Part shown: positions 22,111-29,896 of the stretch, piece after piece
Numbering within the stretch: position 1 is the first letter of the stretch
How the letters are laid out: each line of letters begins with the position of its first letter
NCBI RefSeq assembly: GCF_900696085.1
Contig: NZ_CAADFC020000009.1
Coordinates: 372,001 to 436,000, forward strand
Source of the DNA: Bradyrhizobium ivorense
GTDB lineage: Bacteria; Pseudomonadota; Alphaproteobacteria; Rhizobiales; Xanthobacteraceae
Direction: 5' to 3'
Length of the DNA: 64,000 nucleotides
Translations under genes and position numbers: made by a program
Notes under the pieces: model-generated
What the model was told of the DNA's origin: nothing
Seen by the model: the letters and a program-made list of their open reading frames with translations, nothing else
Databases searched by the model: none

Positions 22111-23310
22111 ATGTCCGGCACCGACAAGACCAAGGCAGGGCACGACCTTGCCGGTCCCGTCGTCATCCTGGTCGAGCCGCAGCTTGGCGAGAACATCGGC
22201 ATGGCCGCGCGCGCGATGGGCAATTTTGCGCTGACGCGGATGCGCATCGTCAACCCGCGCGACGGCTGGCCCAACATCGCGGCGCAGCGTGCCGCGGCCG
22301 GCGCCGACCACATCATCGGTTCCGTCGAGCTGTTCGACACCGTCGAGCAGGCGATCGCCGATCTGACACTGGTGTTCGCGACCACGGCCCGCGCCCACGA
22401 CCAGGCCAAGCCGGTGGTCGGACCGGAGGCGGCGGCCGGCGAGATCGTCGGCCATGTCGCATCCGGCGGCGGCGCCGGCATCCTGTTCGGGCGGGAACGC
22501 GCCGGCCTGACCAACGAGGAGGTCGCGCTTGCCAACCGCATCATCACCTTCCCGGTCAACCCCGGCTTCGCCTCGCTCAATCTGGCGCAGGCGGTGCTGC
22601 TGATGGGGTATGAGTGGTTCAAGCTGTCGACATCAGGCGCGCTGCCGTTTGCGATGCCCGAGCGGTCCGAGCCGGCCTCCCAGCACCAGATGCAGGCGTT
22701 CTTCGATAACCTGGTCGCCGAGCTCGACAAGGTCGAGTTCCTGCGTCCGGCCGAGAAGCGCGACACCATGCTGGTGAACCTGCGCAACATCTTCACCCGG
22801 ATGGACCCGACCAAGCAGGACATGCACACGCTGCACGGCGTGGTGATGGCGATCGCCGAGGGCCGCAAGGGACCGGCGAAGGGCGGCGTGCTCGACGGCG
22901 CCCAGGCGACGCGGCTGCGCGCGCTGCTCGCCGAGCAGGGCCACGGCGGCGCCACCGCCGACAGCAGCTCGACCGTCCGCGGCCTCGCCCGGCTGCTCCG
23001 CCGCAACCCGACCGATGCCGAGCGAATGCTGTGGCAGGCTTTGACAAAAGACCGCCGCTTCGCCGGCTTGTTCAAGCGCCAGACCCCGGTCGGTCGCCAC
23101 ATCCCCGACTTCGTCTCCTTCGTGCACCGCATCGCGATCGAGCTGGTCAACCGCGGCGAGAGCGAAGCCATCGCCATCGACCGCGCCAAGCGCCGCGCCT
23201 GGCTCGAGGCCCGGGACTATCGGGTGGTCGACATCGCGGTGGCCGACGTCGAGCGCGATCTCGACGGCGAGCTGGTGCGGTTGGAGGCGGGGCTCAAGCA
23301 AGGGCGGTGA
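22111..23310 (+). CDS. trmJ: tRNA (cytidine/uridine-2'-O-)-methyltransferase TrmJ with C-terminal DUF559 domain
   Basis: Residues about 1-260 are a SPOUT methyltransferase of the TrmJ group, which 2'-O-methylates tRNA position 32 using SAM. Motifs are VVILVEPQLGENIGMAARAM, ILFGRERAGLTNEEV and the knot NPGFASLNLAQAV. Residues about 290-390 are a DUF559 (Vsr-like nuclease fold) domain: LLRRNPTDAERMLWQAL, RRFAGLFKRQTPVGRHIPDFV. Where DUF559 proteins usually read IEVDGGQH this one has IELVNRGES, so the second acidic residue and the His are missing and nuclease activity is doubtful. At 399 residues it is far longer than a plain TrmJ. Confidence 0.9.
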   Translation: MSGTDKTKAGHDLAGPVVILVEPQLGENIGMAARAMGNFALTRMRIVNPRDGWPNIAAQRAAAGADHIIGSVELFDTVEQAIADLTLVFATTARAHDQAKPVVGPEAAAGEIVGHVASGGGAGILFGRERAGLTNEEVALANRIITFPVNPGFASLNLAQAVLLMGYEWFKLSTSGALPFAMPERSEPASQHQMQAFFDNLVAELDKVEFLRPAEKRDTMLVNLRNIFTRMDPTKQDMHTLHGVVMAIAEGRKGPAKGGVLDGAQATRLRALLAEQGHGGATADSSSTVRGLARLLRRNPTDAERMLWQALTKDRRFAGLFKRQTPVGRHIPDFVSFVHRIAIELVNRGESEAIAIDRAKRRAWLEARDYRVVDIAVADVERDLDGELVRLEAGLKQGR

Positions 23311-23358
23311 GCTTACGATGGCGGGAGTTTTCTCGTGCGACGCGTAGCTGTCAGACCC

Positions 23359-23495
23359 GTCATCCTGAGGTGCGAGCCTCTTCGGCGAGCCTCGAAGGAT
23401 CGACGGCCACCAGCCGGGCCGATTCATCCTTCGAGGCTCGCCGAAGAGGCTCGCACCTCCAGCGACAAAGGCGAAGCCTTTGCGCGGGGATGACG
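23359..23495. repeat. Dispersed inverted repeat (GAGGTGCGAGCCTCTTCGG type), copy 1
   Basis: GTGCGAGCCTCTTCGGCGAG is mirrored by CTCGCCGAAGAGGCTCGCAC across a GGATCGACGGCC centre; outer ends read GTCATCC and GGATGAC. A second copy lies at 35434-35571. Confidence 0.85.
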
Positions 23496-23598
23496 GTGAT
23501 GGACCTTGGCGCGTGGATCTCCGCCGAGACCAGCTCGTTGCCCGTCGGATTGTTTTGCCGCACGCTGCGGCATGTGATCCGAACGAGGTGAAAATCCG

Positions 23599-24327
23599 AT
23601 GGCGAGGGAACTGGAAGGCAGGGTCGCAGCGGTGACCGGGGCGGCGTCGGGCATCGGGCTGGCGAGCAGCGAGGCGATGCTGGCCGCAGGTGCGCGCGTC
23701 GTGATGGTCGATCGCGATGCGGCCGCGCTGCAGGCGCTGCGCAACAAGCATGGCGAGGCGGTGCTGCCGCTGGTGATCGACCTGCTCGATCCCGCCGACT
23801 GCGCGACGCTGCTGCCAAAAATCCTGGAGCAGGCGGGCCGGCTCGACATTTTTCATGCCAATGCCGGGAGCTATGTCGGCGGCGACCTGATCGACGCCGA
23901 CAGCGCGGCGATCGACCGGATGCTGAATCTGAACGTCAACGTCGTGATGAAGAACGTCCACGACGTGCTGCCGCACATGATCGAGCGCGGCTCTGGCGAC
24001 ATCATCGTCACCAGCTCGCTTGCCGCGCATTTCCCGACGCCGTGGGAGCCGGTCTATGCCGCGTCGAAATGGGCGATCAACTGTTTCGTCCAGACCGTGC
24101 GCCGCCAGGTGTTCAGGCACGGCATTCGCGTCGGCTCGATCTCGCCTGGACCCGTCGTCACCGCGCTGCTCGCCGACTGGCCGGCGGAGAAGCTGCAGCA
24201 AGCGCGGGAGCAGGGCAGCCTGCTCGAGGCCGCCGACGTCGCCGAGGTCGTGCTGTTCATGCTGACCCGGCCGCGCGGCATGACCATCCGCGACGTCGTG
24301 ATGCTGCCGACCAATTTCGATTTGTAG
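23599..24327 (+). CDS. Short-chain dehydrogenase/reductase, ribitol-dehydrogenase-like
   Basis: A classical SDR of 242 residues. The cofactor motif TGAASGIG is at about residues 14-21, NAG at about 90, the catalytic Ser in IVTSSLAAH, and Tyr-x-x-x-Lys in YAASKWA. An Asp at the end of beta-2 (VVMVDRDAAAL) favours NAD(H) over NADP(H). The C-terminus MTIRDVVMLPTNFDL resembles ribitol 2-dehydrogenases, so a polyol or sugar alcohol is a reasonable but unproven substrate. The ribosome site is GAGGTGAAAA before ATG 23599. It stands alone between two repeats. Confidence 0.85.
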   Translation: MARELEGRVAAVTGAASGIGLASSEAMLAAGARVVMVDRDAAALQALRNKHGEAVLPLVIDLLDPADCATLLPKILEQAGRLDIFHANAGSYVGGDLIDADSAAIDRMLNLNVNVVMKNVHDVLPHMIERGSGDIIVTSSLAAHFPTPWEPVYAASKWAINCFVQTVRRQVFRHGIRVGSISPGPVVTALLADWPAEKLQQAREQGSLLEAADVAEVVLFMLTRPRGMTIRDVVMLPTNFDL

Positions 24328-24333
24328 GGGATC

Positions 24334-24452
24334 GTCATTGCGAGGAGCGTTAGCGACAAAAATTGCGAAGCAATTTTGCGCTGAAGCGACGAAGCAATCC
24401 ATGGTTCCGCGTATCCGCCCGATGGATTGCTTCGCTTGCGCTCGCAATGACG
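24334..24452. repeat. Dispersed inverted repeat (CATTGCGAGGAGCG... type), copy 1
   Basis: GTCATTGCGAGGAGCG at the left and CGCTCGCAATGAC at the right flank internal GAAGCAATCCATGG and ATGGATTGCTTC arms. Further copies are at 40511-40626 and 54725-54810. Confidence 0.85.
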
Positions 24453-24512
24453 CGGATAGTGCCCTGGTGCGTCAGCCTGAGAGGACGTGAGGCTTTGTCC
24501 TCACTCACCGCT

Positions 24513-24616
24513 GTCATCGCCCGGCTTGACCGGGCGATCCAGTACGCCGCGGCCTCTCGGTTCAAGCACTACGGTCTCTGGAATACTGGATCACCCGCAT
24601 CCGCGGGTGATGACAC
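24513..24616. repeat. Dispersed inverted repeat (GTCATCGCCCGGCTTGACCG type)
   Basis: GTCATCGCCCGGC at the left is mirrored by GCGGGTGATGACA at the right, with GATCCAGTA and TACTGGATC arms inside. It is adjacent to the previous repeat, so the whole 24328-24672 gap is essentially repeat sequence with no gene. Confidence 0.75.
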
Positions 24617-24672
24617 CGAGCAAGTTAAGCGAACCAACCCGTCACCCTGAAGAAGCGCATGGCGCCGAAGGA

Positions 24673-25335
24673 CTAGACCGCGACCAGCTGCTCCGCCGCG
24701 CTGCCCGTGCGCTTCGTCTTCTTCGCCTTCGCCGGCGCGAACAGGTTGCTCGCGGCAAGCCCCGCCGTATCGGCAACGCCGGGATCACACGACACCATCG
24801 CGGCGACGATTGCGCCGTCGATCAACAACGCCAGTTGGTGCGCGAGCACCGCGGGCTCCGCGGCGCCCATCTCGGTTGCCAGCTTCTCGATATGCGCCAG
24901 CACCACCTTCTTGTGCTTCAGCGCGATATTGCGGAACTGCTTTGCGTCCTTGTCGTGCTCGGCGACCGCGTTGATGAAGGGACAGCCGTAGAACCGCTCC
25001 TCGGCGAACCAGCTCTTCAGCGCCGGAAAAATCCGCGCCAGCTTGGTCTGCGGATCGCCGCCGCCGGCCTCGATCGCGCCGATGAACCATTCGCGCCACT
25101 GCCTGCCTTCGCTCTCCAGCACCGCGTGCACGAGGTTGGTTTTCGAGCCGAACAGCTTGTAGAGCGTGGTCTTGGCGGTGCCGGCCTCGTCGATGATCGC
25201 ATCGATGCCGGTGGCGTTGATGCCGTTCTTGCAGAACAGATGCGTGGCCGCGCTCAACAGGCGCCCGCGTGCGGATTCATCGTCGCCGGGGGCGAACGCC
25301 GCGGCAGGTTTTTTCTTCGCAGGCGATTTGCTCAT
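24673..25335 (-). CDS. TetR-family transcriptional regulator
   Basis: A 220-residue regulator. The N-terminal helix-turn-helix lies at about residues 25-70 (LLSAATHLFCKNGINATGIDAIIDEAGTA followed by KTTLYKLFGSKTNL); the rest is an all-helical ligand-binding domain. Lys/Ala-rich ends (MSKSPAKKKPAAA and FAPAKAKKTKRTG) are unusual tails. ATG 25335 is preferred over 25371. It is divergent from the osmC-to-cynS operon across a 277-base gap that holds a palindrome (25567-25576), which makes that operon its likely target. Confidence 0.88.
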   Translation of the reverse strand: MSKSPAKKKPAAAFAPGDDESARGRLLSAATHLFCKNGINATGIDAIIDEAGTAKTTLYKLFGSKTNLVHAVLESEGRQWREWFIGAIEAGGGDPQTKLARIFPALKSWFAEERFYGCPFINAVAEHDKDAKQFRNIALKHKKVVLAHIEKLATEMGAAEPAVLAHQLALLIDGAIVAAMVSCDPGVADTAGLAASNLFAPAKAKKTKRTGSAAEQLVAV

Positions 25336-25542
25336 GGGCGGCAGTAAATCGAACCGCGGCAAAATCATCAAGCCGCATCTTCACGGGCCGGTCATGCGCC
25401 CACCCATGCGAGCGGTCCTGCGCTCAAAATAATCGCGCGCTCGCGGCAGATGCATCGCCTTTGAGCAGTGGCGCGCTGGTCAATCGATGGGCACGACAGT
25501 CTAACCGCCTGCGCGGCTTCGGCTTTTGATTTGGCTCCACTC

Positions 25543-25557
25543 TGGCACGGCTTATGC
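25543..25557 (+). promoter_or_regulatory. Candidate sigma-54 (RpoN) promoter
   Basis: CTGGCACGGCTTATGCA matches the YTGGCACG-N4-TTGCW consensus with a single mismatch (ATGC for TTGC). The invariant GG (25544-25545) and GC (25556-25557) are separated by exactly ten bases. It lies 55 bases before the osmC-like start and would begin transcription near 25569. Sigma-54 promoters need an AAA+ activator; I did not identify its binding site. Confidence 0.6.
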
Positions 25558-25566
25558 AGGAAACAG

Positions 25567-25576
25567 ACCGTTCGGT
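25567..25576 (+). promoter_or_regulatory. Candidate TetR operator palindrome
   Basis: ACCG-TT-CGGT is a short palindrome of the kind TetR-family repressors bind. It lies at the predicted start point of the sigma-54-type promoter and between the divergent TetR gene and the operon. Length and symmetry are modest, so this is a suggestion only. Confidence 0.4.
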
Positions 25577-25612
25577 ATCCTGACCCAATCCACCGTTCCA
25601 GGGAGAAAACTG

Positions 25613-26155
25613 ATGACTGCTGTCGCTCAAAAAACCGCACTGACCGGCTGCCTCGCGCCGATCGACAGAGGCGGGCTCGAGCAGCTCATTGCCAACGGCA
25701 AGGCCAACCCGAAGGTGATCAAGACCTTGAAGTGCAAGACGGTGGCCGAGGGCAAGTTCCGCCACGCCAACTACATCCGCAACCTCGCGCCCTACATCGT
25801 CGATGAGCCGCCGGGCCTGCTCGGCGACGACACCGCGCCCAATCCGTCGGAAGCCTCGCTCGCCGCGCTCGGCTCCTGCCTTGCGGTCGGCCTGCACGCC
25901 AACGCCGTGCATCGCGGCTGGATCGTCAACAAGCTGGAGCTCGAGCTCGAGGGCGATCTCAATATCACCGCGGTGTGGGGCACCGGTGACGTCAGCGAGA
26001 AGCCGGTCGGCTTCACCGACGTCCGCGTCAAGGTCGACATGGAGTGCGAGGGCGTCTCGCAGGACGAAATCAACGCGCTGGTGGCGCATGTGAAGAAATG
26101 GTCGCCGGTCGCCAACACCTTCACCCGTCCGGTCAATCTCGAGGTCAGTGCGTAG
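25613..26155 (+). CDS. OsmC-family protein
   Basis: A 180-residue OsmC/Ohr-fold protein; the family reduces organic hydroperoxides or binds thiol-reactive compounds. The conserved SLAALGSCLAVG helix carries the first reactive Cys, but at the usual second Cys position the sequence reads KWSPVANTF, so this is a single-Cys member and may not be a peroxidase. A ribosome site GGGAGA precedes ATG 25613. It is the first gene of a plus-strand run to cynS, with 51 bases to the next gene. Confidence 0.85.
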   Translation: MTAVAQKTALTGCLAPIDRGGLEQLIANGKANPKVIKTLKCKTVAEGKFRHANYIRNLAPYIVDEPPGLLGDDTAPNPSEASLAALGSCLAVGLHANAVHRGWIVNKLELELEGDLNITAVWGTGDVSEKPVGFTDVRVKVDMECEGVSQDEINALVAHVKKWSPVANTFTRPVNLEVSA

Positions 26156-26206
26156 CTCGGGCCAGGCCATCACTGCAGGCAATCACGGAAGGTGCGGAGA
26201 CGATCG

Positions 26207-27322
26207 ATGGGTTCATTGGCTTTATCGCGGGTCGCAGCTCAGGATCCCGCACCGACCATCACGGACGAGGTCGCGCGCCTCGCCCGGCAGGAGCTGGCAC
26301 CGCTCGCAAACGCGATCGATGCCGGCGAAGTCTATCCCGCCGCATTCCTGCGCCGGATCGGTGAGGTCGGGGCGTGGAGCAGCCACGTGCCGCAGGAAGG
26401 ACCGGCCGACCTGCGCTGGGCCATCCAGGCGATGGCCGCGATCGGCGAGGTCTGTGGCGCCACCGCGTTCATGGCGTGGTGCCAGAACACGCTGGTCTGG
26501 TACGCCGCCAACTCCACCAACGTGAAGCTCGCGTCGCGCTTCGGCAACTGCTTTTCCAGCGGCCGCGTGCTCGGCGGCACCGGGCTGTCCAACCCGATGA
26601 AGAGCTTTTTCGGCATCGAGCGGCTCAAGCTGAAAGGCCGCAAGGTCGACGGCGGCTATATCGTCCGCGGCGCGCTGCCCTGGGTGTCGAATCTCGGCCC
26701 CGGCCATTACTTCGGGACGATTTTCGAGCGCGAGGACGGCGAGCCCGGCGATACGGTGATGTTTCTCGCCGACTGCTCCGATCCCGCCATTACCCTGACG
26801 CCGTGCAAGCCGTTCCTGGCGATGGACGGCACCGGGACCTATGGCATCCAGTTCCGCGACGTGTTCGTGCCGGATGATCTGATCCTGGCCGAGCCGGCCG
26901 CGCCCTTCGTAAAGAAGATCCGCGCCGGCTTCATCCTGCTGCAGGTTGGCATGGGCCTCGGCCTGATGAAGGACTGCATCAACATCATGGACGAGGTCCA
27001 TGCGCCGCTCGGCCACGTCAACCGCTATCTGCCGCAGCAGCCGACCCAGTTCCGCGAGCTCTACGCCGAGTTCGAGAAGGAGTCGATGGCGCTGGCGTGC
27101 GATCCCTACAATGCCGACGACAGCTACTGGCGCCGCGTCGTGGCGCTGCGGCTGCGCATCGGCGACGCCAGCGTCGCGGTCGCGCATGCGGCGATGCTGC
27201 ATTGTGGCGCACGCGGCTACCTCAAAAGCCACCGCGCCCAGCGCCGGCTGCGCGAGGCCTATTTCGTCGCCATCGTCACCCCCGCCACCAAGCAGCTGCG
27301 CAAGATGCTGGCGGACGGGTGA
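26207..27322 (+). CDS. Acyl-CoA-dehydrogenase-like flavoprotein
   Basis: A 371-residue member of the acyl-CoA dehydrogenase superfamily. The N-terminal helical domain (TDEVARLARQELAPLANAID) is followed by the beta domain (SNPMKSFFGIERLKLKGRKVDGGY, VSNLGPGHYFGTIF) and a C-terminal helical bundle (GGRGY-equivalent CGARGYLKSH). Divergence from standard short-chain enzymes, and the neighbourhood, suggest a monooxygenase or an atypical oxidation rather than beta-oxidation. GGAG lies eight bases before ATG 26207. The gene is second in the putative cyanate operon. Confidence 0.78.
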   Translation: MGSLALSRVAAQDPAPTITDEVARLARQELAPLANAIDAGEVYPAAFLRRIGEVGAWSSHVPQEGPADLRWAIQAMAAIGEVCGATAFMAWCQNTLVWYAANSTNVKLASRFGNCFSSGRVLGGTGLSNPMKSFFGIERLKLKGRKVDGGYIVRGALPWVSNLGPGHYFGTIFEREDGEPGDTVMFLADCSDPAITLTPCKPFLAMDGTGTYGIQFRDVFVPDDLILAEPAAPFVKKIRAGFILLQVGMGLGLMKDCINIMDEVHAPLGHVNRYLPQQPTQFRELYAEFEKESMALACDPYNADDSYWRRVVALRLRIGDASVAVAHAAMLHCGARGYLKSHRAQRRLREAYFVAIVTPATKQLRKMLADG

Positions 27323-27371
27323 GGGGAGAGTCCGGGACCACCAAGACTGCAACCACGCACAGGAGAGAGCC

Positions 27372-28250
27372 ATGACGGAAGTTCTGATCACCGCCGGCGA
27401 ACTAGCCGAGCTCGTCACCAAAGAGCCGTGTGTCATCATCGACACGCGGAATCCGGATGCCTATGCGGCGGGACACCTGCCCGGCGCGGTCAACGTGCAT
27501 GACATCTTCACCTATCTGGCGACCTCGACGCCCGAGGGCATGCACGAGCTCAAGACAAAGTTCGCCGACGCGTTCGGCGCCGCCGGTCTTTCGGGCAAGG
27601 AGACCGCCGTGATCTACGAGCAGTCGATGAACTCGGGCTTCGGCCAGTCCTGCCGCGGCTATTACTTGCTGACGATGCTCGGCTATCCCAAGGTCAAGGT
27701 GCTGCATGGCGGCTTTGACGCCTGGAAGGCCACCGACCTTCCCGTCACCACCGACGTCGCGGTGCCGATCAAGGCCGCGTTCACGATCGTGCCGGAGGCC
27801 GGCGACATCATGATCGACGCCAAGGCGATGCTGGCGGCGCTCGACAAGCCCGGGGTCGCAATCCTCGACGTGCGCGACGTCGACGAGTGGATCGGCGAAA
27901 GCTCCTCGCCCTACGGCAAGGATTTCTGCCCGCGCAAGGGCCGCATCCCGGGTGCCGTGTGGCTGGAATGGTACCGCATGATGAAGCCGACCGCGGAAGG
28001 CCCGCGCTTCAAGTCGAAGGATGAGATATTGGCGGAATGCGCCACCGTCGGCATCTCGCAGACCACGCCAGTCTATCTCTACTGCTTCAAGGGCGCGCGC
28101 GCCTCGAACACTTTCCTGGCGCTGAAGAACGCCGGTGTGAAGGACGTGCGGATGTATTTCGGCTCCTGGAACGAATGGTCGCGCGACCCGTCGCTGCCGA
28201 TTGACGAGGGGCTGCCGACGACTGCCGTCGTAACAGGCAAAGCGGCATAG
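27372..28250 (+). CDS. Thiosulfate sulfurtransferase (two-domain rhodanese)
   Basis: A 292-residue protein with two rhodanese domains. The N-terminal one (about 5-125; CVIIDTRNPDAYAAGHLPGAVNV) lacks a catalytic Cys loop, as is normal for this type. The C-terminal one (about 150-285; VAILDVRDVDEW) has the active loop YCFKGARASN and ends YFGSWNEWSRD. Such enzymes move sulfane sulfur to cyanide, giving thiocyanate. Placement between a flavoprotein gene and a cyanate transporter and cyanase suggests a role in cyanide or cyanate handling. AGGAGAGAG precedes ATG 27372. Confidence 0.88.
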   Translation: MTEVLITAGELAELVTKEPCVIIDTRNPDAYAAGHLPGAVNVHDIFTYLATSTPEGMHELKTKFADAFGAAGLSGKETAVIYEQSMNSGFGQSCRGYYLLTMLGYPKVKVLHGGFDAWKATDLPVTTDVAVPIKAAFTIVPEAGDIMIDAKAMLAALDKPGVAILDVRDVDEWIGESSSPYGKDFCPRKGRIPGAVWLEWYRMMKPTAEGPRFKSKDEILAECATVGISQTTPVYLYCFKGARASNTFLALKNAGVKDVRMYFGSWNEWSRDPSLPIDEGLPTTAVVTGKAA

Positions 28251-28356
28251 AACGTGCATGTTGGTCACCGTCCAGCGGCGCAAAACGCAGCTGGGCGGTG
28301 AAAATTTGACCGACGCGCGATGTCCTGAGCGCTTCGGTGCGACAATGGGGCGCAGC

Positions 28357-29745
28357 ATGTCTACCTTCGACGATCCGTTCGACGCCGACCGCGAACTCAC
28401 CCGATCGACTTGCGTGTGCGGCCGGCATCGCTCCATTGCCGAGCACGAGCACGCCGAGCACGCGCTGCGCTGCGAACCGGTCGCGGTGAGCGAAGAGAAG
28501 CGCTACGAGGGCGTCGTCGCCTCGGCGGTGATGCGCGCGGTGTTTCCGCAGGATGCCGCGCGCCGCGCCTTCCTGAAATCCGTGGGAGCGGCGACCGCGC
28601 TCGCTGCGCTGTCGCAATTCTTTCCGCTGAAACTAGCTACCGAAGCGTTTGCCGACGCCGGTCCGCCGGAGAAGAAGGATCTCAAGGTCGGCTTCATTCC
28701 GATCACCTGCGCCACCCCGATCATCATGGCGGCGCCGCTCGGCTTCTATGCCAAGCAGGGGCTCAACGTCGACGTCGTGAAGACCGCCGGCTGGGCCGTG
28801 ATCCGCGACAAGACCATCAACAAGGAATACGACGCCGCCCACATGCTGGCGCCGATGCCGATCGCGATCTCGCTCGGCCTTGGCGCCAACGCGATCCCGT
28901 TCACGGTGCCGGCGATCGAGAACATCAACGGCCAGGGCATCACGCTGGCGATCAAGCACAAGGACAAGCGCGACCCGAAGGACTGGAAGGGCATGAAGTT
29001 CGCCATTCCGTTCGACTATTCCATGCACAATTATCTGTTGCGCTATTATCTCGCCGAGCACGGGCTCGATCCTGATGTCGACGTGCAGCTCCGCTCGGTG
29101 CCGCCGCCGGAGATGGTCGCTAACCTGCGCGCCGACAACATCGACGGCTTCCTCGCACCCGACAACATCTGCCAGCGCGCGATCTATGACGGCGTCGGCT
29201 TCCTGCACATTCTGTCGAAGGAGATCTGGGACGGCCATCCCTGCTGCAGCTTTGCCGCGAGCCGCGAGTTCATCACCACGGCACCGAATTCCTTCGCGGC
29301 GCTGACCCGTGCGATCGTCGACGCGACCTCCTATGCGGCGAAGGCCGAGAACCGCAAGCAGATCGCGGAGGCGATCGCGCCGGCCAACTACATCAACGCG
29401 CCGGTCACGGTGCTGGAGCAGGTCCTGACCGGCACCTATGCCGACGGGCTCGGCGGCGTGAAGACCGATCCGAAGCGGGTCGATTTCGATCCGTTCCCCT
29501 GGCAGTCCTTTGCGGTGTGGATGCTGACGCAGATGAAGCGCTGGGGCCAGATCAAGGGCGACGTCGACTACAAGGCCGTCGCCGAGCAGGTGTATCTCGC
29601 CACCGACACCAGGAAGGTGATGGCCGAGATGGGGCTTACGCCGCCGGCTGCGAGCTACAAGTCGTTCGCGGTGATGGGCAAGACGTTCGATCCGGAGAAG
29701 CCCGACGATTATCTCGCCGGCTTCAAGATCAGGAAGTCGTCGTGA
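28357..29745 (+). CDS. cynA: ABC transporter substrate-binding protein, NrtA/CmpA/CynA family, Tat-exported
   Basis: A 462-residue periplasmic binding protein of the nitrate/bicarbonate/cyanate group (LKVGFIPITCATPIIMAAPLGF; WAVIRDKTINKEYDAAHML; PFPWQSFAVWMLTQMKRWG). It has a twin-arginine signal, RRAFLKSVGAATALA, at about residues 69-83. This is preceded by an unusually long N-terminal region holding a Cys/His-rich patch (CVCGRHRSIAEHEHAEHALRC). Start ATG 28357 is chosen; ATG 28345 and 28258 are alternatives. Co-location with cynS supports cyanate as ligand. The symbol follows context, not a proven ligand. Confidence 0.8.
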   Translation: MSTFDDPFDADRELTRSTCVCGRHRSIAEHEHAEHALRCEPVAVSEEKRYEGVVASAVMRAVFPQDAARRAFLKSVGAATALAALSQFFPLKLATEAFADAGPPEKKDLKVGFIPITCATPIIMAAPLGFYAKQGLNVDVVKTAGWAVIRDKTINKEYDAAHMLAPMPIAISLGLGANAIPFTVPAIENINGQGITLAIKHKDKRDPKDWKGMKFAIPFDYSMHNYLLRYYLAEHGLDPDVDVQLRSVPPPEMVANLRADNIDGFLAPDNICQRAIYDGVGFLHILSKEIWDGHPCCSFAASREFITTAPNSFAALTRAIVDATSYAAKAENRKQIAEAIAPANYINAPVTVLEQVLTGTYADGLGGVKTDPKRVDFDPFPWQSFAVWMLTQMKRWGQIKGDVDYKAVAEQVYLATDTRKVMAEMGLTPPAASYKSFAVMGKTFDPEKPDDYLAGFKIRKSS

Positions 29746-29757
29746 GGGAATTCTCGC

Positions 29758-29878
29758 CGTCGTCCCGGCGAAGGCCGGGACCCATAACCACGGCTGTCGG
29801 CAATTGCGCATGGCGTCTCCCCGCGTGCCCGATTGCGTGGGCGCGGCGTATGGGTCCCGGCTTTCGCCGGGACGACGC
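29758..29878. repeat. Dispersed inverted repeat inside the transporter operon (CCGTCGTCCCGGCGAAGGCC type)
   Basis: CGTCGTCCCGGCGAAGGCCGGGACCCATA is mirrored by TATGGGTCCCGGCTTTCGCCGGGACGACG. It fills the 151-base gap between the binding-protein and permease genes and should form a very stable hairpin in the mRNA. Confidence 0.85.
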
Positions 29879-29896
29879 GGGGAGGGAGCTCGCGCG

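Noticed and set aside
27372..27790. Missing catalytic Cys in the first rhodanese domain as an anomaly
   Set aside because: Two-domain thiosulfate sulfurtransferases normally have an inactive N-terminal domain; the active loop is in the C-terminal one.
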